A stretch of DNA of 64,000 nucleotides from Parietaria judaica. Taxonomy: Eukaryota; Streptophyta; Magnoliopsida; Rosales; Urticaceae. Shown here piece after piece: positions 34,760 to 47,679 of this stretch (within the stretch, counting starts at the first letter, position 1; each line of letters opens with the position of its first letter). The translations under genes were made by a program, and so were the position numbers. Below the pieces are notes generated by a model. It had not been told where the DNA came from, did not search any database, and worked only from the letters and a program-made list of their open reading frames with translations. The stretch is taken from positions 18,843,056-18,907,055 of the forward strand of contig OX940868.1 in the NCBI GenBank assembly GCA_954871525.1. The letters run 5' to 3'.

Positions 34760-36051
34760 ATGGCGCCACCGCGCCGGAAACCCTGGCGTCGCGGCGCGCT
34801 CTTCTCCGGTTCCGTGTCGCTCTTCTTGTTGGGCTCTATCTTTGTCCTCTGGAAGTTCGCGTCTCTCACCCACCACCACCGACACACCGATGGTTCATTC
34901 CCTTCCTCTCCTTCTCCTTCTCCGGTCAGTCAGCTTTCTTGATCTCTCATAAAGAGTTTCAGTTTTTGATATGGAATCTTGAATTTGAGTTTCGATTTGA
35001 CAGGGTGCTATAGAATACATTAGGCTTGGAAAGGTTTTGGAGGCTGCATCCATGGGGGACAAGACGGTGATCTTGACGACACTGAACCAGGCATGGGCAG
35101 CTCCGAATTCGGTGATCGATCTCTTTCTCGAGAGTTTCAGGATCGGAAGCGGCACTGCAAAGCTGCTCAACCACTTAGTGATCGTCGCCTTAGACCAGAA
35201 TGCGTATAAGCGTTGCTTGGAGATCCACAAATATTGCTTTTCTCTCGCCGGAGTCGATTTTCACAACGAGGCCTTTTTTATGACACCGGATTACTTGAAG
35301 ATGATGTGGGCACGGATTGATTTTCTCCGCTCCGTTCTGCGTTTGGGCTACAACTTCGTTTTCACGGTAATCGCGAACCTCTGACTACGTTTTTCTCCCT
35401 TTATATTGGCACTGCTTTACGGTTTTTTTTCTTTCTACTGCAGGATGCGGATATCATGTGGTTCAGAGACCCATTTCCTCGGTTTCTTTCGGATGCAGAT
35501 TTCCAAGTTGCGTGCGACCATTTCTTTGGCGATCCGGACAGTCTACATAACCGGCCCAACGGAGGGTTCATGCATGTCAAGTCCAACAATAGGACGATCG
35601 AGTTCTATGATTACTGGTACAATTCACACAAAAACTACAGCGGGTACCACGATCAGGATGTCCTCAACATTATCAAATTCGATCCGTTCATCAAGAACAG
35701 CGGACTGAGGATGCGATTTTTGGACACGGCTTTCTTCGGAGGGCTATGCGAACCGAGCAGAGATCTGAATTTGGTGTGTACAATGCACGCGAACTGTTGT
35801 TTCGGTATCAGCAGCAAGCTTCACGATCTCCGAGTGATGCTTCAAGATTGGAAGGTGTTTGTTTCTCTGCCACCAACTTGGCAGAGCTCTCCGCAGATTA
35901 CGTGGAGGGTTCCGGATAATTGCAGGTAAGTTATTTGCTTCTTTGATTTCAAGATTACTCCGTTGTTATGGGTTTTTGAGTTACTTGTATTGTGCTTCAT
36001 TTCAGCCTCGATGCTCTTCACGAGTTCCATCAAAAGGACGAGATTGTATGA
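34760..36051 (+). CDS. Nucleotide-diphospho-sugar transferase (GT77 / PF03407-type), four exons
   Basis: The family consists of type II membrane, probably Golgi, glycosyltransferases acting on wall or glycoprotein substrates; donor and acceptor are unknown here. Exons: 34760-34924, 35004-35366, 35444-35925 and 36006-36051, all GT-AG, giving 351 residues. A membrane anchor lies at about residues 13-35 (SGSVSLFLLGSIFVLWKF) after a basic N-terminus. Conserved family blocks are TVILTTLNQAWAAPNSVIDL, ALDQNAYKRCLEIHKYCFSL, a DxD motif at residues 177-179 (DADIMWFRDPFPRF), RPNGGFMHVKSNNRTIEFY, YHDQDVLN, RFLDTAFFGGLCEPS and MHANCC. Length and motif order are normal, with no lesion seen. It converges with ARC3, leaving a 207-bp gap. 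Its leader region derives from an eRF1-type cassette. Confidence 0.92.
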
Positions 36052-36258
36052 CCAGAAATAACGACGGTTTTGGCTGTAAAATTAACTGTTTTTTAGTAAA
36101 TATTTTAAGGACTGTTTTCTCGCAACAAGTAGAGATACAGATTGATATTCAATTCAAGAGGTTGTACATATAATTTTGGTGTCTGGAGTATATCTCTAAG
36201 AAGTGAAGAATCATATATACAAATAATAATATTCACAACGCAAGCATAATAATACTTA

Positions 36259-39200
36259 TTAAAACTCCGATGAGTTTCGGCTCAACAGAGTACCGTGATC
36301 CCACTTCTCGATACACCTGTTCAAAATAAAATAAAAAATTCCATTACCGCTGGATGTAGGGTTATTAATAATTCAATTCACTAGTACAAATTCGAACCTC
36401 TTTCCATCGACATCGATACATACGAACTCGCCGTGTCGCCAATTGTCTTTGAAATGACCAAAAAGGACATCGCCCGACTTGGAATAGAACCGCCCTTCAC
36501 CGTTGGCCTTTCCCTTCCAGAAATTCGCAAACCATCTATCCCCGCTGTGAAAGTAAAACCAACCCTACAATACAACAATAAAAAGCCCGAGACTACTTCA
36601 AGTTCAGATTAACGGTACATGTGCAAAAGTGAAGGAGTCGAACCTTTCCATGCATGACATCATCTCGCCATGAGCCTTGAAACACGTCTCCGTTACTGAA
36701 GTAGAGTGTGCCTGAACCTGACTTCTTGCCGTAACGCCACATTCCATCATATATGCTTCCATCTCCGACAACCAGGCGACCCTAATATATATACCAGTCG
36801 GCTTTGGTTACTTGAAACGAAAAATCTATAGAGCTCATCTTCAGGAACCTAGTTAGGGGTATCTACGTACTTTTCCTTCAGGAAGACCTCCTTGGCACCG
36901 TCCTCTATAAACCCCGCCCCGGTATTTCATTTCCACGACAGGACTCCAACTTTTTGGCGAATCTCGTTCTGCTTCCTGTGGGAAAGCGCGCCAAATAGAA
37001 TTAAGTTTTACTAGTGGATCGCAATGATTACCATTTGCTCTCTATATATTGGCAAACAAGAAGAAAAGCGATACCAGCATCGATGCTGCACGGGCAGAGA
37101 GAATTCCTTGCTTCTTAGGAGGATTTGAAGGGCTTCCCTTGAGCAGTCCCGAGGCTGTGTTATACAAATCTTTCAACTCATTCAAAGAAGCTGTGCTGGG
37201 TTTCACTTTCACAGCATCCTTGCTCTTTTGTGTAGGCGATGATACATTGAATCTGGTCAATTCCTGTGAAGGTCTCACACCGACCGGGAGGGGAAACATG
37301 CTTAGCTTATTGTCAATGGCCTCATCTTCTCTTTCTTTAGCCCATTCCCGAGCAATCTGGTACGTCACCCCAACAAGCTCTTCTCTTTGAAAGCCAGAAG
37401 CTCCTTCACCATATAAATAAATTTCCATGGTTATGTTTAACACAGAATCTTCAATATTTTAGATGTTTAGTAGCTGCTACCTTCAGTTATAGGATCTTGA
37501 GAAGTGGAAGACTCGATATCAGCATCACCGGATTCATCGTCAGATTCACTGTCAACTCCAAAATCAGACCCTTGTGTAGCTAATTTTTTATAAAACTAAA
37601 TGTTAGAGATAAGTTAACCTTGAAGACCGGTCGTTCCTGTAGTTTATAATTGGTTTCTGAAAATTTTCATCGGACTTGACAACGCCATCGACAAAAGTTG
37701 AAACTTGACTCTCTTCAGGAAGAATTTTCTTTTCAGAATTACTTGGTTGAAGGTTGTCACTCCGCAAAAAATTAAGAAAGAATGGGAAACGCCTGGCCAG
37801 TCTTGTCAATATGTCACTTCTCTGAGAAGCGAGTTGTCCGTTGAAATTGGTACTATTCAGAATGAAACATCAGTTGATTAGTCCGATAGAATAGGCCCTG
37901 AAATAAATAAATAAAAAGTAGTAAATTCAGATAATAACTTTACGAAGGAGACACTTACCCAAGAGCAACAACCGTTGTCACAATCAGATTGGGCTCCAAG
38001 TTCGGTTCGTGGATAGTAGATAATAAGAGTTCTTTCGAATACTCGGTTGACTCACGGAAAGTTTTCTCAAAAGCATCTATATCTGCTTCACTTATTACAT
38101 CTGAACATGCAATAATACATATAATCATGCCGTCCAAATCCTACACAACAAATCGATATCAGTTTCCAGAAGATTGGTTAAAAATTTACAATAAGATTGA
38201 GCACAATATGAGTTCAAAATTTTTTATATTACTGATCAATGACATCTGAAGCAACGAACCTTTATTATATAACCAAGCCGGTGAAAATTAATTAAGTTTT
38301 TGCACGTAACATTAAATTTAACAAATTTCACGAGCAGTCGTATCCCGCCATGACACACACACAAAAAAAAAAAGTCCCGTGCATCGTAATTTTGAAAGTT
38401 TAAAGCTGAAAGAGGATTTTCATGTAATGCGGTACGACGCAAGAGCGAGTGTACCTTGACACCAGTACTAAGGAAAGGGCAGTCATAAATAGACTGCAAA
38501 ACAGAAGCTTTGAGGTTGAAACCAGCACCAAATCCAATCTTTGCTTCTTTGAATCTTTTCAGAGTCTGCAATAAACTCAATTCCTCAGAAACTTCTAGAT
38601 CATGTGAACATCTACTAAATCGCAAAAACTTGGAGACTTACTCTGACCACTTCTGATACTTCCATCTTTTTTATCGACGCCCCAATAACCTTTCGGTACA
38701 TGCCCTAAGTTTTGTTGAAAGAACAACGACGAGTTAAGTGATGATGGTATCCAAAAGTAGTTGAAAAGTCAGAACGGAAGAGATAAGCTTACGTATTTAA
38801 GGACAGATACAACGGTAACGGCCAACAATACAGCATTATTTGTAGTCTTAACAGCCTCGTCTAGAGTAACCAAATCCTTTTTCAAAAGCTTATCGGTGTC
38901 AAGATCTGCCGGTACAATAGAGCACAAAACGGTCATAATATACAAACGGTTGGATAAGTGAATTTGCAACTAAGGTATGTCCTCATAAATGTTAATAAAA
39001 CGAAAAATTACCGACCAATAAACAAGTTAGTATGCTCCTGAAGCTCTGCCTTTAGATCCTTAATCTGCAATCGAACTCACGAGAAATTATAAACATGCGA
39101 ATTTCCGGGATTTACTTTCTGCATACTACTACTACCTCGTCCTGACGCCTCCGCCCTTCAAAGCTGAATGGCTTGAGGATAATGGCGACTGTAAATCCAT

Positions 39201-39906
39201 TAGCAGATCTTACAGCTTTTAGAATATTGATGGTCGAGATATGGTCCGCGCCATAACCCGCACTCGCCACCTACAGATTGAATTGCAGCGAAACTTAGTG
39301 ACCAACAAGCAGATAAACAAGACAAACAGTCAAAGAGAAAGGGTAAGAAATGTACAAACAAGGACAATAGTCTTTGAAGACGTCGCAGACGACGACGTCG
39401 GAATGTCGAAACGGCTCGGGTTCGGATCTGCACCACAAGATTGATCTTCTTTTCAGCTCAACAAAGATGATACTAATTTTTGCAAGTCAAAACGGCAGTA
39501 CCATTTCCAAGGACTTTCTGCTGCAATTGCACCTTCATCGAGTCCTTCGAGACAACGCTCCTACAAGAAAAGAATCAAACGTTCAGAAAAGCCTAAGCAA
39601 GCGTAAGAGATTTTCCAGGTCCGTCGTCCACGCTCACCAGTATCGGAGCGACGGCGACCGGAACGGCGACTCGATGCAGAAGCTGAGGACGGCGTCCTTG
39701 CGGCTGCCGATGGCGATCACTTCCACGAGCTTGGAGTCTCTCCAGAAATCGCCGCCGCCGTTGCTGCCCGTAGAAGCGGAGATCCGTCGCCGGAGCTCCG
39801 GCGAGGTGACGGGAAAGCAGGAGATGCGGCGGAGGAGGAGCAGGGGAGTGGGCGAGCATAGCCGCGGAGTGGGCGGAGCGAAGCTGGTGAAGAAGGAGAG
39901 CTCCAT
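36259..39906 (-). CDS. ARC3: ARC3, chloroplast division-site regulator
   Basis: ARC3 acts in the chloroplast stroma with FtsZ and the Min system to place the division ring. Inferred minus-strand exons: 39906-39638, 39560-39502, 39427-39360, 39270-39136, 39064-39016, 38905-38793, 38704-38642, 38565-38455, 38140-37959, 37852-37619, 37579-37481, 37403-37075, 36975-36871, 36781-36644, 36564-36398 and 36316-36259. The Ser/Pro/Arg-rich N-terminus looks like a transit peptide. The FtsZ-like region includes KLVEVIAIGSRKDAV, GYGADHISTINILKAVRSAN, FTVAIILKPFSFEGRRR, KKDLVTLDEAV, AKIGFGAGFNLKASVLQSIY and STIHEPNLEPN. The C-terminal exons carry MORN repeats (YRGGVYRGRCQGGLPEGKG, GSIYDGMWRYGKKSGSGTLY, WFANFWKGKANGEGRFYSKS). 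Length is about 725 residues, near the usual size. The exon at 37852-37619 joins the next only across a 39-bp gap and one base out of frame. An alternative donor at 37742 (CCAA|GTAATT) restores the frame. Confidence 0.92.
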
Positions 39907-40210
39907 TATTCAAGAGCTTGAGCTTCCAGAAATGGTGACTGACTGTGGTGTGTCGCTCTCCTCTGTGTTCTTCTTGAGGATTGAGCTTTTGCGTACTGCA
40001 CGGTGTCGTTTTTGCACAACTGTCGTAGAATTCCTGTCGTTCATTTGAAGATATCATATTACTTTTAATTCCATGCTTAGTTAATCTTATGACATCGTTT
40101 AGGCCTAAGAACATCTGCTCCTTGTGAATTTCTAAACTAAGTAGCACATTTAGGAGGACAAACTTAAGTAATGCTAAATGTTCCAAAAATTGAAAACGAG
40201 TAGTGGGCAT

Positions 40211-40764
40211 TGTTATGAGTATTTTCAGATCCTGAAAAAATTAAGGTCCAAGAGCGTACCAAAAAATAAGGCCCAAGATGATCAAAAGCCCGAAAAGTAT
40301 GAACATCCTAGACATGGGCGCGCTAGAAACAGGTAGAAATTGGCGCACTGGAAATGAGCACGCTAGAAACGGGTGCACTTGAAATGGGCGCCCTACAAAT
40401 GCCCTGGAAATGGGCACACTAGAAATGAGCGCGCTGAAAATGGACGCTCTTGGAATGTCCTTCATGAAAATGGGCGCCCTGGAAACACCCTGAAAATGGG
40501 CGTGCTTACTTTTCAATACAATTACTTTTATTGCCTAGGGACCAAATGAAGTTATTTTACTACACAAAGGTCTCTAGACCCTCTTATAAATAGGAGCTTC
40601 AAATTCATTAAAACGGATCGATTCCATTCGAACTCATAACTAAACACAACTGCTAAAACGCTCTCTATAGCGATAAAATTTCCCAACATCCACTTCGATT
40701 TACGTGATGATGTTATCCCAGTAAAATGAGTACGTAGGTAGCCTCGTTATAAGTAACGAGATCC
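40211..40764 (+). mobile_element. Gypsy-like solo LTR or LTR remnant
   Basis: It starts TGTTATGAGTATTTTC like 11379. A plus-strand TATA box (CTTATAAATAGGAGC, about 40574) is followed by CGCTCTCTATAGCGATAAAAT. A 5-bp direct repeat GGCAT flanks it (40206-40210, 40765-40769), although the right end reads ..ATCC rather than ..CA. Inside, imperfect tandem GAAATGGGCGC units occur (40300-40500). Confidence 0.55.
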
Positions 40765-40784
40765 GGCATTATATATAATAACAA

Positions 40785-41074
40785 TCTCTATATATATATA
40801 TATTAAAAGGAAGAAACACAAGCGATGTAGCATGATAAGATTAACGTATTGAGAAAAAAAAAAAAAAAAAAAGCAACTAGACAATTCGGCTTAATAAGAT
40901 CAAATCATTAAGATATCTAATTTTTGTAACTTTTTCATTCATTTTTATCTCTTTTTAAATATCATAAAATCACTACAACTTAATCATTATTTTTTACTAT
41001 TTTAACTCTTGATACTTTAATCTTATCATGCCACGTCATTTGTGTTATATATATATATATATATATATATATAG
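40785..41074. repeat. Head-to-head Helitron 5' ends
   Basis: The first about 70 bp (a TA-run, then ACACAAGCGATG.AGCATGATAAGATTAA) recurs inverted at about 41005-41074, forming a 290-bp foldback inside the small Helitron. Confidence 0.7.
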
Positions 41075-41587
41075 ATTGAGTCCTTTTTAATATTTTATAT
41101 AGATTGAGTCCTTTTTATATTGAAATTACAACGACTGTTGCTGCTAAGTGCTACCAAAATTGTCCTTTCAATATTTTAGTGATTTACTTTTGAGTGTCGT
41201 TTTCGTTTCATGCATTGCTAAAATATCGTCGTTTTTGGCTAATGTGATTTTTGAAGGATATTAACGGCATTAATACCAATTTTTTTAAAAAAACAAATGT
41301 TAAGTACACATTTTTTGTTTTAACCGGAGAAAATATCAATACTTTTCTCTCCTGTGTAAAACAAGTACCTTTTTCGGATTTTTAATGATCCTCATTTCCT
41401 TGATTTAGGTTGTGCCAAGTGACACTTCAAGATTTTGTTTATATATAGATTAATTGATTTTTTGCATTAAACTTATATAGAGATATTTATCGTGAAGATT
41501 TTGTTTATATATAGATTAATTGATTTTTTGCATTAAAGTTATAAAGATATTTATCGTCATTCGCGTAGCGCAGTGTCTTTCCACTAG
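40785..41587 (+). mobile_element. Small Helitron-like element
   Basis: It begins TCTCTATATATATA after A and ends ACTAG before T, with a GC-containing palindrome (CATTCGCGTAGCGCAGTG) about 10 bp before the CTAG. This A/T insertion rule plus terminal hairpin is diagnostic of Helitrons. The 5' end resembles those at 42225 and 53096. No coding capacity. Confidence 0.7.
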
Positions 41588-42224
41588 TATTAGAGTAAGA
41601 GTGCATATATACTCGAGTCTCTTGTAGTGATAATTTCACAACATCAACGATTTTCTGTTTTGAGTTCAATCTCTTGGAAATATAAATTAAAAATAAAATA
41701 AAAGTACAACTTAAAAAAAGCCTAAAAGCAAAAGACAATTAAAAAATCACAAATTAAAGAGATCTGGGTCTGCTAAAAAAAATATTTTTAACGATGTATA
41801 TTATTATTCATTGTTACTTTTTCTTAATATACATATATATATATATATATATATTTAAAGTGTAAAATATAATTTTTCTAGATATAATTTGTAAGTTTAG
41901 GTAAAATAAAATATATATGCATATTTCTGGAAAAAAATTAGTCTTAAAATTTTTGGACTGTACTTTTTCTTTTTATAGTATATATCTTTTAAAAAAAATT
42001 GTTGACTATGTTTCATCAAATTTAGTGCATAATACAATATTTGATGGTTGAAAAAGCATTTATAAGCATACAATACTCTTGCATAAAAAGTTTCATATTT
42101 TCATAGAAGCGGCCCATCAGTAATCTAAGAATATAATAAAAATAGAAAATTATTTTTATTTATTAGATATGATCATTTTTAATATCTATTATTTTAATTT
42201 ACCCATAATAAAAATTGACGATAA
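41588..42224. other. AT-rich spacer, possibly old eRF1 upstream DNA
   Basis: The last about 17 bp before the Helitron (TAAAAATTGACGATAA) resembles the sequence preceding TAGTTAAAAATTAC in the 33880 cassette. That is what one expects if the 10.7-kb Helitron inserted into the upstream region of the second eRF1 copy. Confidence 0.4.
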
Positions 42225-42234
42225 TCTATATATA

Positions 42235-42274
<40 letters not shown>

Positions 42275-44403
42275 CAAAATCACAAGTGAATGACATGGCA
42301 AAATAGAACTCAAGGTTTACATGTTTCCTATTTTCTTAAAATTTTGTTTTTTTTTTTACAAGAATATTACATACATTGTATTACATGCATTAAGTTAGTG
42401 TTTTAATTATTGATAATTAGGTAAATAAAATCCCATTCACACCTCTAGACGTAATGTATCATAATTACTACAAACCATGCATTAAACTAAATAGGCAATA
42501 GTATCCATTCGGTGGTTTTTCATATCCTTCATACGTTTAATATTTTGTTCTTTCTATATTCATTGTTCATTATGAAATGCACTAGACATTGCCCCCTAGC
42601 TCGCCTGCAACAAAGTCAAGTTCACCGTCGACACCACCACCACGGTGCCAATTTTATAAAATTGTCCTAATTTTTTTTTACTCTTAATGTAGTACTAGTA
42701 GACCGACACCGCGCGTTGCGCGGTGGTGTTGAAAACATTGTAAAACTAAATAACTTTATTGATTATTATTATTATTTTAAAAAAAACATATTCATATCAA
42801 ATTAATTGTGATATGTACTATTATATATATTTAATATAAATGTTGTTTCTAAATATCTATCTAAGAATAATTAATATATATAAATTCAATAAAGAAAAAC
42901 GTGTAAGAAACTATATTCATAATACCAAATGGAAGTTTGATTAAATAATATTTCTGTTGTCGTAAATTGATAATATAGCATTTAAGATTACACGTTTTAA
43001 AAAATAGCACTTTCGTACTTTTTTTATGCAAAAATTACTGTAAATTTACCTCTCTCGCTTATATCATCCTAATTTTTTGGCTATCTCGGACAAAGATATA
43101 TAACTTTTTTTTTTTTGTGTGGCTATTTTGGGCCGGAATGTATATTGAAGGTGTAATTTTTTTCTCAAAAAAATATGGCGGTATTACTATTTGAAATACG
43201 AAGTTTTGTGACGTCAAAATAGTTTTCACTGTCATTTTTTTATTTACTTCATATACTTCCCACAATTATAATTAACGTTAATGATACTTACATTCTTCTT
43301 TATATATTAATCGTGTTAAAACTACTTTCTTAAATATTTTCAAACAACACCCTCACCGAATAATTCATTAACATGTAAATTTAGTACTTTTTATATATAC
43401 GAACAATGGAAAATGAATGTTTTTTTAAGATGTATGTAAAATGAAAAAACAATGGCGCCTATTGTTATTTTGCAGTTTTTTACTATTCAAGTTTATATAT
43501 GTCAAATATGCAAACCAATGTTGTAAAATTTCATGCCATGATTGTCATAATATTAATGTGATTGAATATTTTAAAGAAATACACTCATAAATAAATGACA
43601 GATGATTTTGGTTCTTACTTTCTACCTAACTAAATACACAAGCAATCAATAAAACAATGTAATATCCTTGTTCTTACTAATTGTAAACGGCCAGACAAAT
43701 GTTGCTTGCATTGATTATCGTCAGAATGCAGTCGGCACGAATCTTATATAAAACCGATGTCGTGCGGAACATTATCCAGACTTATTGCAGACCATCATTG
43801 TAGTTCGTTGTGTCCAAGATAGTAACCAATGATATATCACGGAAATCTAAAGGAAAAAAGTCAAACTTACCTTCTTTTTAAGAGCGAATCTAACTCCGAT
43901 GATTAAGAAAACATCCAAAACATGGCTAACATCAAAATCACAATTAAAAAAAATCCAAATATCCAATGACATATACTCGATATAACCAAATATCCGATGA
44001 ACCTTTGCCGTTGATGTTTGAAACAATATTTCTACGCCTTCTTGAGATGACATGTCACACACCAACAAAACAGGTCATTAGCGTATAATTATACTGATTT
44101 CTCATTTAATTAAAAATAAAAGACAGAAATGAAGAAAAAAAATAGAGCAATACGCTTTAAACATCTATATAGGATACTTTCCTTCAATAGAAAAATAAAA
44201 AAGCAAATGCTAATAAAACATTGAAGAAAATGTATGATTCTTCAGTGTATAAGTGAAATTATTAAAAAAGTTTCTTATTGTATCAAACATGATGGACAAC
44301 AGTAGGTATAAGTTGAGTGCGATGAAACATAGAAAATTATTCTTAACTAAAATCTCAAAGTAAATCCTATCTATGAACATAAATTCATAGAAGAGACCCA
44401 AAG

Positions 44404-45249
44404 ACTCATTGAAAAACTAAAGTTCTTCGACGTCAAGAATCCCCGCAATTCAAGTACTCGTTGAACGAAATTTGACCCCATTATCACGACGAACACAATC
44501 GTATTTATTTTGTAGACCAGTAGTCGGATGCTCCACAATCACATCATGTTCAAAATTTTGCTCGTTGAAATCACCAACTATTGATCCAGCAACTTCATCG
44601 GCGGTGGGCATATTATTATTGGCGACCATCTATGATTCGTTTATTAATAAGTCGCAGGCTAAAAGATGTCTTTGGATTAGCTTCGTATCTATCCCTTGCC
44701 GTACGAAATGATGTCACCAAAACATTGTTCTCTTCCAACATCTTTGAAAGATCCAACATAACTTGGGGATCAATTCCAGATCTTTCAAATTTCTGGTTCA
44801 TCGTGTTTAAACGGTTGGAAATTTCATTTTGGGTATCGTAAATATATAGTTGAGAAAATTGGGGTTTTTTCCCGAATTTAGGGAGTAGAGAACCTATCCG
44901 ATGATACTTTTGGCAACTAATTTTGTACACGTACGATCCACTTCCACGGTTTTTTTTAGTCAATATGTCCCCCTATTGATGTGAATGCAAATATTGAATT
45001 ATATGTCCTTATTTCGTTCCTAAACAAAACACCTTTTGTTTCATAATATGATCCAAGAAGAAATGCCAATGTTTGTGGTGGTTGTTTGATTAGCGGCAAC
45101 TCCACATGCCCTACGGAGCAGCATAACATGAATTTCGGAGTAGAGGACTTTTTTTCTTTTTTTGGTCGTTCTTCACGCCAAAAAAATAGCCCCACAATAC
45201 GGACATTTGTCAGTTGGTTTCCCAATATTCCAAATATGCCATTTCTCAC
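44404..45249 (-). pseudogene. Helitron Rep/helicase-like protein, N-terminal fragment
   Basis: Helitron transposase combines an N-terminal Helitron-like domain, a HUH Rep endonuclease and a PIF1-type helicase. Reading downward, three frames join. The first has FFWREERPKKEKKSSTPKF, CCSVGHVELPLIKQPP and RTYNSIFAFTSIGGHID. The second has YHRIGSLLPKFGKKPQF, SQLYIYDTQNEISNRLNTMN and EENNVLVTSFRTARDRYEAN. The third has NMPTADEVAGSIVGDFNEQN and FEHDVIVEHPTTGLQ. This order and content fit the Helitron_like_N region. Frameshifts near 44960 and 44615 and later stops kill it. Rep and helicase domains are not found. Confidence 0.85.
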
Positions 45250-47490
45250 CTGTGATTATTGTTTGGTTTTTTATACATATAAATAATAAATTTTCCATTA
45301 GTAGTCTATTTTTTTTTTAATGTAGTCTAATGGTAAATATATAATTTTATAAAAATGGATGTGTGCTACAACTTCCTTTAACTATTACATTTGATTTAAT
45401 GTTTTTCAATATATATGAGAGTTTGAAAACTCAATGCATCTGTAATATAATAAGATGAAAAAAAAACAATTTCTTTTAACTATTTCATTGGAGTGATTAT
45501 TTCTCAATATATTAGTGTTTGATGATTGACCGATTTGAAAGCGGTGAATATTTATTTTGTCTACAGCTGTATGATATGATGATGAAATTAATAGTATTCA
45601 TGTTACAATAATAATAGTAGTGTAAACTACCTTTGTGGGGATATTTGTTATTTTCCTCATTGGTTTGATCGTGTAATTGCATTGGTGCATTTCCAAAAAA
45701 TCATTTTTTTAACAAAAAATGTATGTCACAATTAAACAAACTACTGTTGCAACAAAGTCTAGTATAATAAATCAATGTACGTAAATGTAAAAAAAAATGT
45801 ATTGTCATATTTTGATAACTTACATTTTATAAAATAGATGAACGTACATGATGACAATATAAATTTACCTTGTAGATTATAAATTGTGGTGACATGCGTT
45901 GAGGCCAACTTTATGAATTGAAGCTTTGCATTCATTATGTTCGAGTATGACTTGTTGGGCCTCTTGTATAATTTAAATTTTCCTTACAAATCTAGCACGT
46001 TTGGATATTTTACTTGATAGAAAAATCCTTATTTGAGTATCATTGCTAAAATATTTAGTTCGACAGTTTCTTTTTAGCTTTAACTTTGCAAATCATGCGT
46101 GTCTTGCTATGTGTGAGAACTGAGATATAAATCCACAATCTTCTTCAATAAAGTCGGACATTTTTAGGCTGTTAGGAAATATAAAGCACATTCATTTAGT
46201 TCAAAAGATATAATTATAATTTTAAAGTATATAAACAAACGTTTTGCAAAAATTAAAAACTATTTAAAATCCATAATCTATATTGAACCATTGTAAATTC
46301 ATTTAATACACAGGCAAAAAAGAGGTTTGGAAACTTTAAAACAAAGCAAAGTTGAAGACATTAAAAATAATAGATTTGGACATCCATCATTAAGTTGTAG
46401 AAATACTATTTATTTAGTACTTATTTATAACACTATATATATATATATATAAATTTAATCAGATATCAAATTATACAATACATTCAAACGTTAAAATCAA
46501 TCCAATAATATAATATTTTTTATTTAAAAGCAATACTCTAAATTTGTAATAGAAAGAATTAAATAGTAATATTGTAAACTAAACTATAATCAATGAAATT
46601 TTCTAGAAAATAAAACATAATAGTGTTGCGTTTCAACGACATTAGATTTCATGCATATTTTATGCTTTCTGCGAGCTTATCGAAAATAACTAAATAGAGA
46701 AAAAAATGTATCATAAAAAGTCAGAGTTTGAAAAAAAATCTGAATAGGGTGATTAATTTGTTGACGTCTAATCACTGCACCAATGGTTGAACGATATTTG
46801 CATTCATTGTCTGAGAAAAGACACTTGTATATACTATCACAACAGAAAAAACACATACTATATCTCTTTTATGTACAGAAACATAATCAATATAAGATGG
46901 CAGATGATATGTGCCAAAAAAAAAAAAGTTCTCATAACTATAGAGCCTCGGGAATTTTTTTGCGTTTTTTCTCAGTCTAGTGTCCGTACACCTTTTTATC
47001 GTCCCACACCTGTGAAGATATTTAGCATTTATATAGATTAAGAAACCAGAAATTTAAGTTGATCACTGTAAAATAATAAAAATTAAATCTCAAAACACAA
47101 ATATATATATATATATAAATGTAAAGTTATGATCATATAAATTGGCTAACTCAGTTTAATACATATGCTATATTTATGATGCAGTTCATTGCAGTATAGA
47201 CTTGTTAGTAAGATATCATCACTTTATTTCTTAATATAAATGTGGAAGTTGGGTTCTTTTAATTTTGCTAGCAGTTTATTATGAAGTTTAAAATTCCTGG
47301 TTTGGGTCATTGTGGCAGCTCCCTACCCTAAGGGAGTGGATGTTCAAGCCAGCTCTGTCAACCATAATTACCGAAAGTTCAAATTATGATTTACAGTTTT
47401 ACTCGCACTAATGTGGTAAAACCGTTTTGGGTTAACTGTTTAGATTCTTCTCTTTGTTCTGAAAATTTATGACCGCCAAATTGATTTCAG

Positions 47491-47606
47491 GGTTGCAATT
47501 GTATCACCATCAGATCCAGTTTATGTTGCAGCAAAAAAGATGCGAGATCTTAGGGTCAATTCGGTTGTTATGGTGAATGGAAACAAAATTCAGGGGATAC
47601 TTACGT
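47491..47606 (+). pseudogene. Captured exon of a CBS-domain (CBSCBSPB-type) protein
   Basis: An acceptor-like GATTTCAG precedes an open stretch reading VAIVSPSDPVYVAAKKMRDL then RVNSVVMVNGNKIQGILT. It matches a CBS motif of plant CBS/PB1 proteins (regulatory nucleotide-sensing modules). It lies in the Helitron, antisense to it, with no adjoining exons, so it is a transduplicated fragment. Its 3' part is tandemly duplicated. Confidence 0.75.
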
Positions 47607-47679
47607 AATTTTCCGCTCTCCGGTTGTTATGGTGAACGGAAACAAAATTCAGGGGATACTTACGTAATTTTCCGCTCTT
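47562..47679. repeat. 59-bp tandem duplication in the captured exon
   Basis: Two adjacent, nearly identical 59-bp units (start 47562 and 47621) with one visible difference (GTGAATGG / GTGAACGG). The duplication took place recently, after capture. Confidence 0.9.

Noticed and set aside
39374..40048. 224-codon plus-strand ORF
   Set aside because: Antisense to ARC3 exons 1-3 and its promoter; no domain and a random-looking composition.
43059..43265. Possible helicase remnant of the nested Helitron
   Set aside because: No Walker or PIF1-type motif could be read in any frame between 42700 and 44400.
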